Assembly: GCA_028710565.1 (NCBI GenBank) | Contig: JAQTTV010000011.1 | Location: 1-64,000, forward strand | Direction: 5' to 3' | Length of the DNA stretch: 64,000 bases | Source of the DNA: Gallionella sp. | Lineage (GTDB): Bacteria > Pseudomonadota > Gammaproteobacteria > Burkholderiales > Gallionellaceae | The notes under the pieces: generated by a model | Told to the model about the DNA's origin: nothing | Databases searched by the model: none | What the model saw: the letters and a program-made list of their open reading frames with translations, nothing else | Shown: positions 44,356 to 55,500 of the stretch, piece after piece | Layout of the letters: each line of letters starts with the position of its first letter | How positions within the stretch are numbered: position 1 is the first letter of the stretch | Program-made: the position numbers and the translations under genes

Positions 44356-45543
44356 ATGAGTGAACTACAAATCGCGTTGCTGATCGTCGGGCTAGGCGCG
44401 ATTGCCGCCGTGTATGGCTATGGGCGATGGCAGCAGCGGGAATATAGTCGCAGAATGGGTACGAGAAATAAGCATAAATCCAAGCCATTGCGCGAAGATG
44501 AGCTTGAAACCAGCATCTTCCAACCATTGTCGGAAAAGTTGCAACCGCTTTCTGAAAAATTGGCGCAGAGTAAATTCGCGCACCAATTAGAGCATTGGCT
44601 GGAGCATCCGTTGGTAAAAGAAGAAGCCGAATCTCAGGCGGCGGATGCGCAGGTCGCTGAATCTATGGTGGAATCAACCGTTGAACCCGTCCCATCCACG
44701 CCCGCACCCGCAGTGGATACTTGTCAGTTATTCAATGAACGCAGTGATTATGTCGTGGAAATTCATTTGAAATACCCTGGCACCGCTGCGTTGTTGAGCG
44801 CGCTCTGGCCATGCAAATTTGATTTTGGCAAACCTTTGCAAGTCTGTGGGCTGACCGAAAATGCGCCCCATTGGGAGCGCGTGATTCCCGAAAGTGCCGT
44901 TTTCTACACCCAATTTCGGATTGCCTTGCAGATGTTGGATCGAGGCGGGGTGTTGAGTACGCTCAAAATGGCGAGTTTTATGGAATTGATGCGCGGCATG
45001 GAAAGAACCTTGTCCGCTGAATTTGTCTTTCCCGATGTCCAAGCGCGTCTGGAAGAAGCCCATGAATTGGATAAACTCTGTGTGGAAGTCGATAAGATGG
45101 TGGGGATTAACCTCATGCCTTTGGATGGTCGCATGTTGTTTGGCGCGCAGATTGCTCAAGCGGCGGCGGCTGAAAATATGTCTTTGGAAGCCGACGGGGC
45201 ATTTCATTTGCTCAATATCCAAGGTCAAAGTTTGTTTAGTTTGATTAATCAACACAATGAGCTATTCCAGCATCACACCCTGCAAGACCTGAAAACCGCA
45301 GGTGTTACCCTGTTGTTGGATGCGCCGCGTGCCAGCGATCCCTTGGGTCAATTCGATTTGATGCTGAATTTAGCCTTGGCATTATCCAATCAGCTCGATG
45401 TGAGCTTGGTCGATGATTATCGTATGCCTTTGGATGAAGCAGGTTTAGATGCGATCCGTGCGCAATTAGCATTGGTCGAAACCATGATGTTCGAACATGG
45501 CATTACCCCTGGCAGCGCGTACGCCAAACGGTTGTTTGATTAG
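44356..45543 (+). CDS. zipA: Cell-division protein ZipA
   Basis: A 395-aa inner-membrane protein that ties FtsZ to the membrane. It has an N-terminal membrane helix (IALLIVGLGAIAAVYGYG), a charged linker rich in Glu/Pro (EPVPSTPAPA), and a C-terminal ZipA FtsZ-binding domain (MPLDGRMLFGAQIAQAAAAE; LLDAPRASDPLGQFDLMLNL). The linker contains a duplicated SEKLQPLSEKLA unit. Its position directly before ligA is the usual gammaproteobacterial order. The sequence is quite diverged from E. coli ZipA; the call rests on domain plan and context. Confidence 0.82.
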   Translation: MSELQIALLIVGLGAIAAVYGYGRWQQREYSRRMGTRNKHKSKPLREDELETSIFQPLSEKLQPLSEKLAQSKFAHQLEHWLEHPLVKEEAESQAADAQVAESMVESTVEPVPSTPAPAVDTCQLFNERSDYVVEIHLKYPGTAALLSALWPCKFDFGKPLQVCGLTENAPHWERVIPESAVFYTQFRIALQMLDRGGVLSTLKMASFMELMRGMERTLSAEFVFPDVQARLEEAHELDKLCVEVDKMVGINLMPLDGRMLFGAQIAQAAAAENMSLEADGAFHLLNIQGQSLFSLINQHNELFQHHTLQDLKTAGVTLLLDAPRASDPLGQFDLMLNLALALSNQLDVSLVDDYRMPLDEAGLDAIRAQLALVETMMFEHGITPGSAYAKRLFD

Positions 45544-45557
45544 GATGCGTGCGTCAA

Positions 45558-45636
45558 CCGTAGGGGCAGACCTGCGTGTCTGCCCTTTTTTGTTTGCGGC
45601 GGAGAGTTGGGCGCACACATAGGTGCGCCCCTACGG
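45558..45636. repeat. Nested inverted repeat between zipA and ligA
   Basis: The outer arms CCGTAGGGGC/GCCCCTACGG enclose two hairpins: GGGCAGAC...GTCTGCCC followed by six T, which can serve as zipA terminator, and GGGCGCAC...GTGCGCCC. Confidence 0.8.
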
Positions 45637-45654
45637 TTCGCAATCGTGTATTAA

Positions 45655-47870
<2,216 letters not shown>

Positions 47871-47871
<1 letters not shown>

Positions 47872-48041
47872 TGAGCAAGCGGACAGTTTTAATCCTATTG
47901 GCTGCGCTGCTACTTTTCATCGTAATAGGATCATGGTTGAGGCAGCAATTGCGTATTGATGCTTGCCTTGATCGTGGTGGGCATTGGAATGTTGAGTTAT
48001 CAACTTGTAATGGTGCGACAGTCGGAATGTTAGGGTTGTAG
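47871..48041 (+). CDS. Small membrane-anchored protein, 56 aa
   Basis: ATG 47871 (or the adjacent in-frame ATG 47868) overlaps the ligA stop. The product has one membrane helix (TVLILLAALLLFIVIGSWL) and a short exposed part DACLDRGGHWNVELSTCNG. The CLDRGG.W......C pattern recurs in small bacterial exported proteins of unknown function. Its stop overlaps the next start (TAGTG), so the three genes are coupled. The two cysteines may form a disulfide outside the cytoplasm. Confidence 0.6.
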
Positions 48042-48544
48042 TGTCAATGACGACTACCGCATCCAAGCGAAAAATTTACTCCTCGCTGTTGCTGGCAGCC
48101 GTGACGGTGTTATTGGTGGCGCAATCGGGCGCGGGTTTTGTACTTCTCCTGCTATTCTGGCCGTTGTTTATATGGGCATCCTATAGTGCCTACATCATCC
48201 TGTTTGTACCTGAAGGGAGGACTAACCAGCTCATTCGGGTGATGATTTGGGTGGTTGCGGTGGCTTTGATGGTGGGAATTCACCACCTACGCTACGTCAC
48301 AACACGACAAAATGCAGATGCGATTGTGGCAACGATCCATCGTTACGCGGTGACGCATGGTAAATATCCCGCTACATTGGATGAAGTGGGCATCAATCGG
48401 CAGCAATTACGGGATAAGTTGGGGTGGTCTGGTTATTACTGTGAGACAGGGACACCACGTTTTTTCTACAAGGGAACTTACCTGCCTTTCGAGTCCTACC
48501 ACTATGATTTTAGTCAAAACGTTTGGAAACATCGTTCCGATTGA
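48041..48544 (+). CDS. Membrane protein with GspG-like exposed domain, copy 1
   Basis: A 167-aa protein from GTG 48041 (or ATG 48047). It has three hydrophobic segments (SSLLLAAVTVLLVAQSGAGF, LFWPLFIWASYSAYIILFV, VMIWVVAVALMVGIHHL). The C-terminal part resembles the soluble domain of pseudopilins (ADAIVATIHRYAVTHGKYPA followed by TLDEVGI) and has a single Cys. It is clearly paralogous to the protein at 50089-50580. The function is not known. Confidence 0.65.
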   Translation: MSMTTTASKRKIYSSLLLAAVTVLLVAQSGAGFVLLLLFWPLFIWASYSAYIILFVPEGRTNQLIRVMIWVVAVALMVGIHHLRYVTTRQNADAIVATIHRYAVTHGKYPATLDEVGINRQQLRDKLGWSGYYCETGTPRFFYKGTYLPFESYHYDFSQNVWKHRSD

Positions 48545-48549
48545 GTTCC

Positions 48550-48625
48550 GTAGGGTGGATAAGCGTAGCGCATCCACGTTTTTCCCTGCAAATTTAGGTG
48601 GATGCGCGTTGCTTATCTGCCCTAC
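48550..48625. repeat. GTAGGGTGGATAAGC inverted repeat
   Basis: Two 28-nt arms (48550-48577 and 48598-48625) pair in 23 positions, with a T-rich 20-nt loop. The motif GTAGGGTGGATAAGC...GCGCATCCAC is a frequent intergenic repeat in proteobacteria. Here it may also terminate the upstream gene. Confidence 0.8.
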
Positions 48626-48662
48626 AGTATCCTATTGATGAACAATAATTTTTCGTGAAAAT

Positions 48663-49700
48663 ATGACACACCCCACCGCACAAAATAATCTGTTGCTCGA
48701 TATTCGCCAACTGATCGCACACGCCCAGCAACGTGCCGCTGCTGCCGTGAATGCGGAGCTGACGTTGTTGTATTGGCAGATTGGGAAACGTATTCAGCAC
48801 GAGGTGTTGCAAGGTCAACGTGCGGAATATGGCAAACAAATGATAACCAAACTTGCGGAGCAACTCACCACCGACTACGGGAAAGGGTGGAGCGAAAAAC
48901 AATTACGGCATTGTTTGCGCCTAGCGGAGGTTTTTGCCGATGAAGTGATTTTCTCCACAGTGCGGAGAAAATTGGGTTGGAGTCATATCAAAATGTTGCT
49001 GTCCCTTGATGACCCTTTGAAACGTGATTTTTATATTGAAATTGCACACCTTGAAGGATGGTCTTCGCGCCAACTGCAAAACCGCATTCAATCCATGCTG
49101 TATGAGCGCACGGCGATTTCCAAAAAGCCTAAAGAAACCATACAGCAAGACCTTGTGGCGTTACGCAGCGAAGGAAAATTTAGTCCTGACTTCGCTTTCC
49201 GTGATCCCTATTTGCTGGATTTTTTGGGGCTTGCCGATACCTACAGCGAAAAAGACCTTGAATCCAGCATCCTTGCGGAAATGCAACGCTTTATCACCGA
49301 ACTGGGCAGCGATTTTGCCTTTATGGCGCGGCAAAAACGCATCACGCTAGACCAGCGCGATTACTACATTGACTTGCTTTTTTACCACCGCCGCTTGAAA
49401 TGTCTGGTTGCCATTGACCTCAAAATCGGCGAATTTGAAGCAGCGTACAAAGGGCAAATGGAGCTGTATTTGCGTTATTTGGAAAAATACGAGCAGCTCG
49501 ACGGCGAAAACACGCCGATTGGTTTAATCCTGTGTACGGGCAAAAATCAAGAACACGTTGAGCTGCTCCAACTCGATCAGAGCAATATCCGCGTCGCCGA
49601 TTACCTCACTTTGCTCCCGCCCAAAGAGGTGTTGGTTGCCAAACTGCATCGCTCCATTGAAATGGCGCGGCAGCGGTTGGGGCAAGTGGATGAGGTGTAG
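48663..49700 (+). CDS. DUF1016 (YhcG-type) PD-(D/E)xK nuclease-like protein
   Basis: A 345-aa protein. The N-terminal half is the DUF1016 helical domain (LTLLYWQIGKRIQHEVLQGQ; WSEKQLRHCLRLAEVF) and the C-terminal half is the nuclease domain (YYIDLLFYHRRLKCLVAIDL followed by KIGEF). The Asp of YIDLLFYH and the DLK pair fit the PD-(D/E)xK active site. These proteins are common in defence islands and beside restriction-modification genes, but the activity of most members is unknown. Here it stands alone between small membrane-protein genes, bordered by palindromic repeats. Confidence 0.85.
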   Translation: MTHPTAQNNLLLDIRQLIAHAQQRAAAAVNAELTLLYWQIGKRIQHEVLQGQRAEYGKQMITKLAEQLTTDYGKGWSEKQLRHCLRLAEVFADEVIFSTVRRKLGWSHIKMLLSLDDPLKRDFYIEIAHLEGWSSRQLQNRIQSMLYERTAISKKPKETIQQDLVALRSEGKFSPDFAFRDPYLLDFLGLADTYSEKDLESSILAEMQRFITELGSDFAFMARQKRITLDQRDYYIDLLFYHRRLKCLVAIDLKIGEFEAAYKGQMELYLRYLEKYEQLDGENTPIGLILCTGKNQEHVELLQLDQSNIRVADYLTLLPPKEVLVAKLHRSIEMARQRLGQVDEV

Positions 49701-49749
49701 TGCGCATGAGCAGTATTTATTGCACCCAACCTAACCACATTGAGATTCA

Positions 49750-50004
49750 ATGATGACCAAACTTTCCAGATTTCGCTTGTGGTTCAATGGGATTGCTTGC
49801 GTACTGATTGTGCTAATTTGTCTGCCGATTGCTGTTGAGTTGGCGATGGAATTGGGAAAAATGCCGCCACCCAAGCCCAACGATCCTGATGCGGGAAAAG
49901 CTTTGTGGATTTATGGTGTGGGCATCGTCGGCAGTGGATTATTGGGTGTTGCCGCCTTGTTCAGCCTGATCCGTACTCTCAAATTGTGGCGAGAAAAGTC
50001 TTAA
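49750..50004 (+). CDS. Small two-helix membrane protein, 84 aa
   Basis: It starts at ATG 49750 (or 49753). Two hydrophobic helices (WFNGIACVLIVLICLPIAVE and WIYGVGIVGSGLLGVAALFS) are separated by a Pro-rich polar loop (KMPPPKPNDPDAGK). The tail is basic. The function is unknown. A perfect inverted repeat follows 14 bp after its stop. Confidence 0.6.
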   Translation: MMTKLSRFRLWFNGIACVLIVLICLPIAVELAMELGKMPPPKPNDPDAGKALWIYGVGIVGSGLLGVAALFSLIRTLKLWREKS

Positions 50005-50018
50005 TTTTCTCTGCCGAC

Positions 50019-50078
50019 GTAGCCCGTATGCAATACGGGATTTTATGTATGGTGCTTCCCGTATTGCATACGGGCTAC
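50019..50078. repeat. Perfect 22-bp inverted repeat
   Basis: GTAGCCCGTATGCAATACGG plus GA, and its exact reverse complement at 50057-50078, flank a 16-bp loop. It lies 10 bp before the next gene, so it may affect that gene's translation or end the previous transcript. Confidence 0.85.
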
Positions 50079-50088
50079 AGGAGTTTTT

Positions 50089-50580
50089 ATGACCAAAGAA
50101 CACAAAAAAATTGCCCACACCTTGTTTTGGGCAATACTGATGACAGTGCTGTTGGCGATGCCGCATGTGGGTTTTATGCTGAGTTTTGCCGTGATTCCAT
50201 TGTCAATTTGGACGCTGTATAGCATTTACCTTAGTGTGCGCAAACCCGAACTGCGCACCAATCAACTGACCCGCGTGTCGATTTGGCTGGTTGGTGTGGC
50301 GTTGGTGGTGGGTATTCATTACTTCCGCCATATCACCACACGGCAAAGTGCGGATGAGGTGGTCGCTGCCATTAAAAGCTATACGGCGACGCATGGGCAA
50401 TGTCCCGCCGAGCTGGAGGATATTGGCATTGATCCGCAGCAATTGCAGGACAAGCTGGGAATGGCTGGCTATAGCTGTGATGATGGGAACCCGCACTTCT
50501 TCTACAAAGTAACCTACATTGTTTTCGATACCTATAGCTACGATTTCAGCAAGGGTGTTTGGAAGTATCGCGCCAGCTAA
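50089..50580 (+). CDS. Membrane protein with GspG-like exposed domain, copy 2
   Basis: A 163-aa paralogue of 48041-48544. It has the same three hydrophobic segments (TLFWAILMTVLLAMPHVGF, VIPLSIWTLYSIYLSV, VSIWLVGVALVVGIHYFRHI) and the same exposed part (ADEVVAAIKSYTATHGQCPA, then ELEDIGIDPQQLQDKLG and FFYKVTYIVFDTYSYDFS). It has two Cys (GQCPA, YSCDDG) where copy 1 has only the second. It lies directly after the perfect inverted repeat. The function is unknown. Confidence 0.65.
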   Translation: MTKEHKKIAHTLFWAILMTVLLAMPHVGFMLSFAVIPLSIWTLYSIYLSVRKPELRTNQLTRVSIWLVGVALVVGIHYFRHITTRQSADEVVAAIKSYTATHGQCPAELEDIGIDPQQLQDKLGMAGYSCDDGNPHFFYKVTYIVFDTYSYDFSKGVWKYRAS

Positions 50581-50643
50581 GGTGATACAAACAAGGTTAA
50601 TTTTCCCCCGCATTTACGTGTAATTTTTGGTCGCTTTTATCCC

Positions 50644-51228
50644 ATGTCTATCGAAACTTCGTTGGTCACCCAGAATCGCCTTGCACAATTTGCCGCGCGT
50701 TTTGAAGTGCGGGAAGACGGCTCGTGGGTGTATTTTCATCCTGATGGGCGGGAGGGGCTGCCGTGTTCACAGGCGGAAGCGGCGCAGTTAATCGTGGAAT
50801 TTGAGCAAACTCATCAGCGTTCGTTACGCGGTGTCGTGTTTTGGGTCATCGCCAGCGGGCTGATATTGGGTGTGCTGGAGGCAAGCGGCGTGGCGATATT
50901 GCCGCGTTGGGGGCAATATGCGATTTTTTTGGCACCGCTTCCTTTTGTTTGGCGCGAGTGGTATCACGCCAAATTACGCCCCTTGTTGTTTTTGGAGGGG
51001 CGCGTGCCTGTCGCGCCTTCTCGCAGGGTTTCGCGTGCCCGCCTCACTCGCCTCGCGGCTTTGCCTGCCAGTTTGATGGTCACCATGCTTTTGCCTTCAG
51101 CGGGGTTAACTTATTACGCTGCGCAAACAGGCTGGGAAATTAGCAACGCGCTGGTTGTCGCGAGTAGTTTACTACTAGCGGCAGCGTGGCTGATGGCGCG
51201 CTGGACATGCAGCGTTGGATGGCGTTGA
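50644..51228 (+). CDS. Membrane protein, 194 aa
   Basis: The N-terminal 60 residues are soluble (EVREDGSWVYFHPDGREGLP), followed by hydrophobic segments at about 62-80, 88-102, 138-155 and 168-186. An Arg-rich loop (SRRVSRARLTRL) separates the two halves. No family was recognised. It is the last gene before the repeat element at 51283. Confidence 0.55.
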   Translation: MSIETSLVTQNRLAQFAARFEVREDGSWVYFHPDGREGLPCSQAEAAQLIVEFEQTHQRSLRGVVFWVIASGLILGVLEASGVAILPRWGQYAIFLAPLPFVWREWYHAKLRPLLFLEGRVPVAPSRRVSRARLTRLAALPASLMVTMLLPSAGLTYYAAQTGWEISNALVVASSLLLAAAWLMARWTCSVGWR

Positions 51229-51282
51229 TAAGAAGCTCACCGTCGGTACGACAAATTCGTATAATTGCCACCTTAGGGAAAC

Positions 51283-51400
51283 GCTGATTAAATCTTCCGT
51301 TTGTGGTGAGCTTGTCGAGCCATGAATGGAAAATATAATGAAATCATTAGATTAAATCCGTTCACCCTTCGACAAGCTCAGGGAGAACGGATTTAATCAG
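51283..51400. repeat. 118-bp palindromic element (GCTGATTAAAT family)
   Basis: The ends are GCTGATTAAATC and GATTTAATCAG(T), and the interior has GAGCTTGTCGAG and TTCGACAAGCTCA inverted segments. A 9-bp direct repeat CCACCTTAG flanks it (51268-51276, 51403-51411) and could mark a target duplication. Confidence 0.85.
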
Positions 51401-51494
51401 TACCACCTTAGATATTTGCCTAACGCTCGTCTTGGCGGGCAATAGATGCCACATGCGTTCACCCTCAAAAAATTATGCACCCTTGAGAAATTCT

Positions 51495-52370
51495 ATGAAA
51501 AAAATCACTAAAGCCGTTTTTCCTGTCGCGGGCATGGGCAGTCGTTTTCTCCCTGCCACCAAAGCTAGTCCCAAAGAAATGATGGCGGTCGTCGATAAGC
51601 CTCTGATTCAATACGCCGTAGAAGAGGCGGTTGCAGCAGGCATCACCGATATGGTGTTTATCACGGGGCGCAATAAGCGCGCGATCGAAGATCATTTCGA
51701 TAAGGCTTACGAGCTAGAAGCTGAGTTGGAAATGCGTAATAAGATTGAGTTATTGCGTATTGTGCGCGAAGTGATTCCCTCCCACGTCAACTGCATCTAT
51801 ATTCGCCAATCTGCGCCGCTGGGTTTAGGGCATGCGGTGTTGTGTGCTAAACCTGTGATTCAAGATGAACCGTTCGCCGTGATTTTGGCGGATGATTTAA
51901 TCGACGGTAAAACAGCGATTGTGAAACAAATGGTCGATGTGTTTAATCGCCAACGCTGCTCGATCTTAGGCGTACAAAATGTACCGCGTGACCAAACAGG
52001 GCAATACGGTATCGTCAGCACCACCCCGCTGGTGACCGATTTGGAAGAGGTCAACGGTATTGTCGAAAAACCCGATCCTAAAGACGCGCCTTCTACCTTG
52101 GCGGTGGTTGGTCGTTATGTGCTGACCGCCAGAATTTTCCATCATTTAGAAAATGTTCGCGCAGGGGCGGGCGGCGAAATCCAACTCACCGATGGGCTGG
52201 CGGCATTGATGCAAGAAGAACGCATGTTGGCATATCGTTTTGAAGGGACACGTTATGACTGCGGCTCGAAATTGGGCTATTTGCAAGCCAGTGTCGCACT
52301 AGGCTTGCAACACCCCGAAGTCAAAGCGGAATTCGAGGCGTATTTGAAGGCGTTGAAGTTGGAGATGTAG
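51495..52370 (+). CDS. galU: UTP-glucose-1-phosphate uridylyltransferase
   Basis: A 291-aa cytoplasmic enzyme that makes UDP-glucose from UTP and glucose-1-phosphate for surface polysaccharides. The nucleotide-binding start [20 protein letters not shown] and [20 protein letters not shown] are diagnostic, and the [11 protein letters not shown] segment holds the metal-binding Asp. ATG 51495 is used because it is the family start; the frame is open further upstream. It is a standalone gene between a repeat and the two-partner secretion genes. Confidence 0.97.
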   Translation: MKKITKAVFPVAGMGSRFLPATKASPKEMMAVVDKPLIQYAVEEAVAAGITDMVFITGRNKRAIEDHFDKAYELEAELEMRNKIELLRIVREVIPSHVNCIYIRQSAPLGLGHAVLCAKPVIQDEPFAVILADDLIDGKTAIVKQMVDVFNRQRCSILGVQNVPRDQTGQYGIVSTTPLVTDLEEVNGIVEKPDPKDAPSTLAVVGRYVLTARIFHHLENVRAGAGGEIQLTDGLAALMQEERMLAYRFEGTRYDCGSKLGYLQASVALGLQHPEVKAEFEAYLKALKLEM

Positions 52371-52506
52371 GAACTACAGTGCCCAGCCTAACAATCAGCT
52401 ATTCAATCCCACACTCATTGCAGTAGAATGCTCAACCATTAACATCCCATCCCTTTGCTATATCGGCATTTTCGTCGGTATCGTGAATTTACCGAAAGGA
52501 AATGCC

Positions 52507-55500
52507 ATGAAACGCCACGCCTCGATGAACCGTGTTTACCGTTTGATTTGGAGCCAGGTGTTGAACACTTGGGTGTGCTGTGCGGAGAATGCGAAGGGGC
52601 ATGGTAAATCTATTTCGGGGCGCAAGTTAATCGCGGCGGCGTTGGCATTGATGGGTGGGGTATTTTTAACACCGTTGGCGATGGCAGGGCCTGTGGGCGG
52701 GCAAGTGAGTGCGGGTGCGGGGACGATTGCACAAACGGGGGTCAACACCACGATCACCCAAAGCACACAAAATCTTGCCATCAACTGGCAAGACTTCAGC
52801 ATCGCCGCCAACGAATCCGTGCGCTTTATCCAGCCTAGCACCATGTCGGTCGCCCTCAACCGCGTGATTGGGCAAAATCCCAGCCAAATTCTCGGTAGCC
52901 TCAATGCCAACGGGCAAGTGTTTGTACTCAACCCCAACGGCGTGTTATTCGGCAGCAGCGCACAAGTCAACGTCGGCGGCTTAGTTGCCTCCACATTGAA
53001 CCTCAGCGATGCTGATTTAATGGCGGGGAACTACAGCTTTGGCACCCCCTCTCCCGCAAGCGGGAGAGGGGCGGTGGTCAACCAAGGTCACTTGACCGCC
53101 GCACCAGGTGGCTACATTGCCCTGCTCGCCCCTGAGGTACGCAACGAAGGCGTCATCTCCGCCACCCTTGGCACCGCTTTACTCGCTGCTGGCGACAAAG
53201 TGACGCTGAACCTCAACAACGGCTCACTCCTCAGCTACAGCATAGACCAAGGCGCACTCCAAGCCCTCGCAGACAACAAACAACTGATCCAAGCCGACGG
53301 CGGGCGGGTGTTTATGTCCGCCAAAGCCGCCAATACGCTGGCATCTGCGGTCGTCAACAACACAGGCATCATCCAAGCTCGCACCATACAAAACGTCGGC
53401 GGCGTGATTAAGCTCATGGGCGATATGCAGGTGGGCGCAGTCATACAGACTGGCACACTGAATGCCTCAGGCAGCACAGGCGGCAGCATCGACATCAGTG
53501 GTCGCGCCATCCTTGACGGCGGCACTGCCACCGTCAACGGCACGGGTTCGACAGGCTCACCGCAGGTAGGCAATGGCGGCAATATCACCTACGCCGCCAG
53601 CACTGCCATCGTACAAACCTCAGCCGCCTCATTGCAAGCCAACGGCACGGCAGCGGGCGGCACCATACATTTACAAGGCAATACCAGTTTATTCAGCTCA
53701 GCGCACCTCAGTGCAACGGGTGCAACAGGCGGCACCATCGACGTACTGGGCAACAGTGTCACCCTCGCGGCTGCGAACCTTGACGCATCAGGCACAACCC
53801 AAGGTGGCCTGATCCGTGTGGGTGGAGATTTTCACGGCACCAACGCCAGCATCCTCAACGCACAAACCACCACCCTCAATGGTGCAACCAAGCTGAAAGC
53901 CAACGGTGGCCATGGCAATGTGGTGGTGTGGTCGGATCAACAAACCGACTACTATGGCGACATCAGTGCCAACCGAGTTGGCAATATCGAAGTGTCCAGC
54001 AAAGGCTTGTTGAATTACGCAGGCACTGCCAGCGCAGGCGCGGGTGGCACTTTGCTGTTAGATCCCGCCAATATCGTCATCTCCGCCACGGGCGGTCCTG
54101 CCGCCTTCGCCCTGCTGGATCCACATGCGGCTGCTGGCAATCTATTCGGACAAAACGTCACCGTGCTAGGCACCCGAACCGCTCCCGTATTAACCAACGG
54201 TATTTATGGTGCACAAGGCGCGTTTACCCCCACAGGCAAAGTCGTCATCGCAGTGCCGACTGATAGCCTGCTCGCAGCGAATGCGGGGGCTGTGTATTTG
54301 TTTGATACCACCACAGGGGCGTTGATTTCTACGCTGACGGGGAGTACGGCGAACGCTAGTATTGGTGACGGAGGCATCACCGTGCTGACCAATGGCAATT
54401 ACGTGGTCAGCACCAATTTTGGTGGTGGTGCGGCTACTTGGGGAAGTGGCACGACTGGGGTATCAGGTATCGTGTCCGCCAGCAACAGCTTAATCAATGT
54501 TCCGCTGAATTTCATCAACCCGCTATTCAATGGCAACTACGTGGTGGTAACTCCTAATTGGTCTAACGGCATGATAGCCCAAGCAGGTGCGGTTACTTGG
54601 GGTAATGGTAATACTGGGGTGATGGGTGTCGTGTCCGCCAGCAACAGCCTAGTCGGCACCACTGCGGGGGATCAAGTGGGTAGGTACGGTGCCGCCGCGC
54701 TACAAAATGGCAACTACGTGGTGAGTAGTCCTTTTTGGGATAACGGTAGCGTGGTCGATGCAGGTGCAGTGACTTGGGGGAACGGTACGACGGGGATCGT
54801 GGGTGCCGTGTCTGCCAGTAACAGCTTGGTCGGCAGCACCGCGCTCGATCAAGTGGGTTTGCCTGGCATCACCCCGCTAAGCAACGGCAACTACTTGGTG
54901 TTGAGTCCTAACTGGAGCAACGGTATGGCGTCCAAGGCTGGGGCTGTCACGTGGGGCAGCGGCACAACTGGGGTAGTGGGTGTGGTGTCCGCCAGCAACA
55001 GCCTAGTCGGCAGCACGGCGGGGGACCAAGTGGGAATCCCATATTTTGGCAGTGGTGGTTACGTCACCTTGCTGAGTAACGGCAACTACGTGGTGAGTAG
55101 TTCTCTTTGGGATAATGGTGCCGTGGTCGATGCAGGTGCCGTCACATGGGGCAGCGGCACAACTGGGGTAGTGGGTGTGGTGTCCGCCAGTAACAGCCTA
55201 GTCGGCAGCACGGCGGGGGATCAAGTGGGAGGAAATCCTCTCAATTCTAATGCTGCCATCGAGTTGAGTAACGGCAACTACCTCGTGCGTAGTCCTCTTT
55301 GGGACAATGGTGCTGCGGTCGATGCAGGTGCCGTGACCTGGGGTAGCGGCACGGCGGGGGTGACGGGTGTGTTGTCCGCCAGCAACAGTCTAGTCGGCAG
55401 CTCCACAGGGGACAGAATAGGTAATCTTTCTTCTTTTAGTGGTAATGCTGGTATCAACGCGCTGAGCAACGGCAACTACATCGTGAGTAGTCCTCTTTGG

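Noticed and set aside
53547-53559. TTCGACAGGCTCA core of the GCTGATTAAAT element in the TpsA gene
   Set aside because: Only 13 bp match with no inverted partner, and the encoded GSTGS is normal for this protein, so it may be chance.
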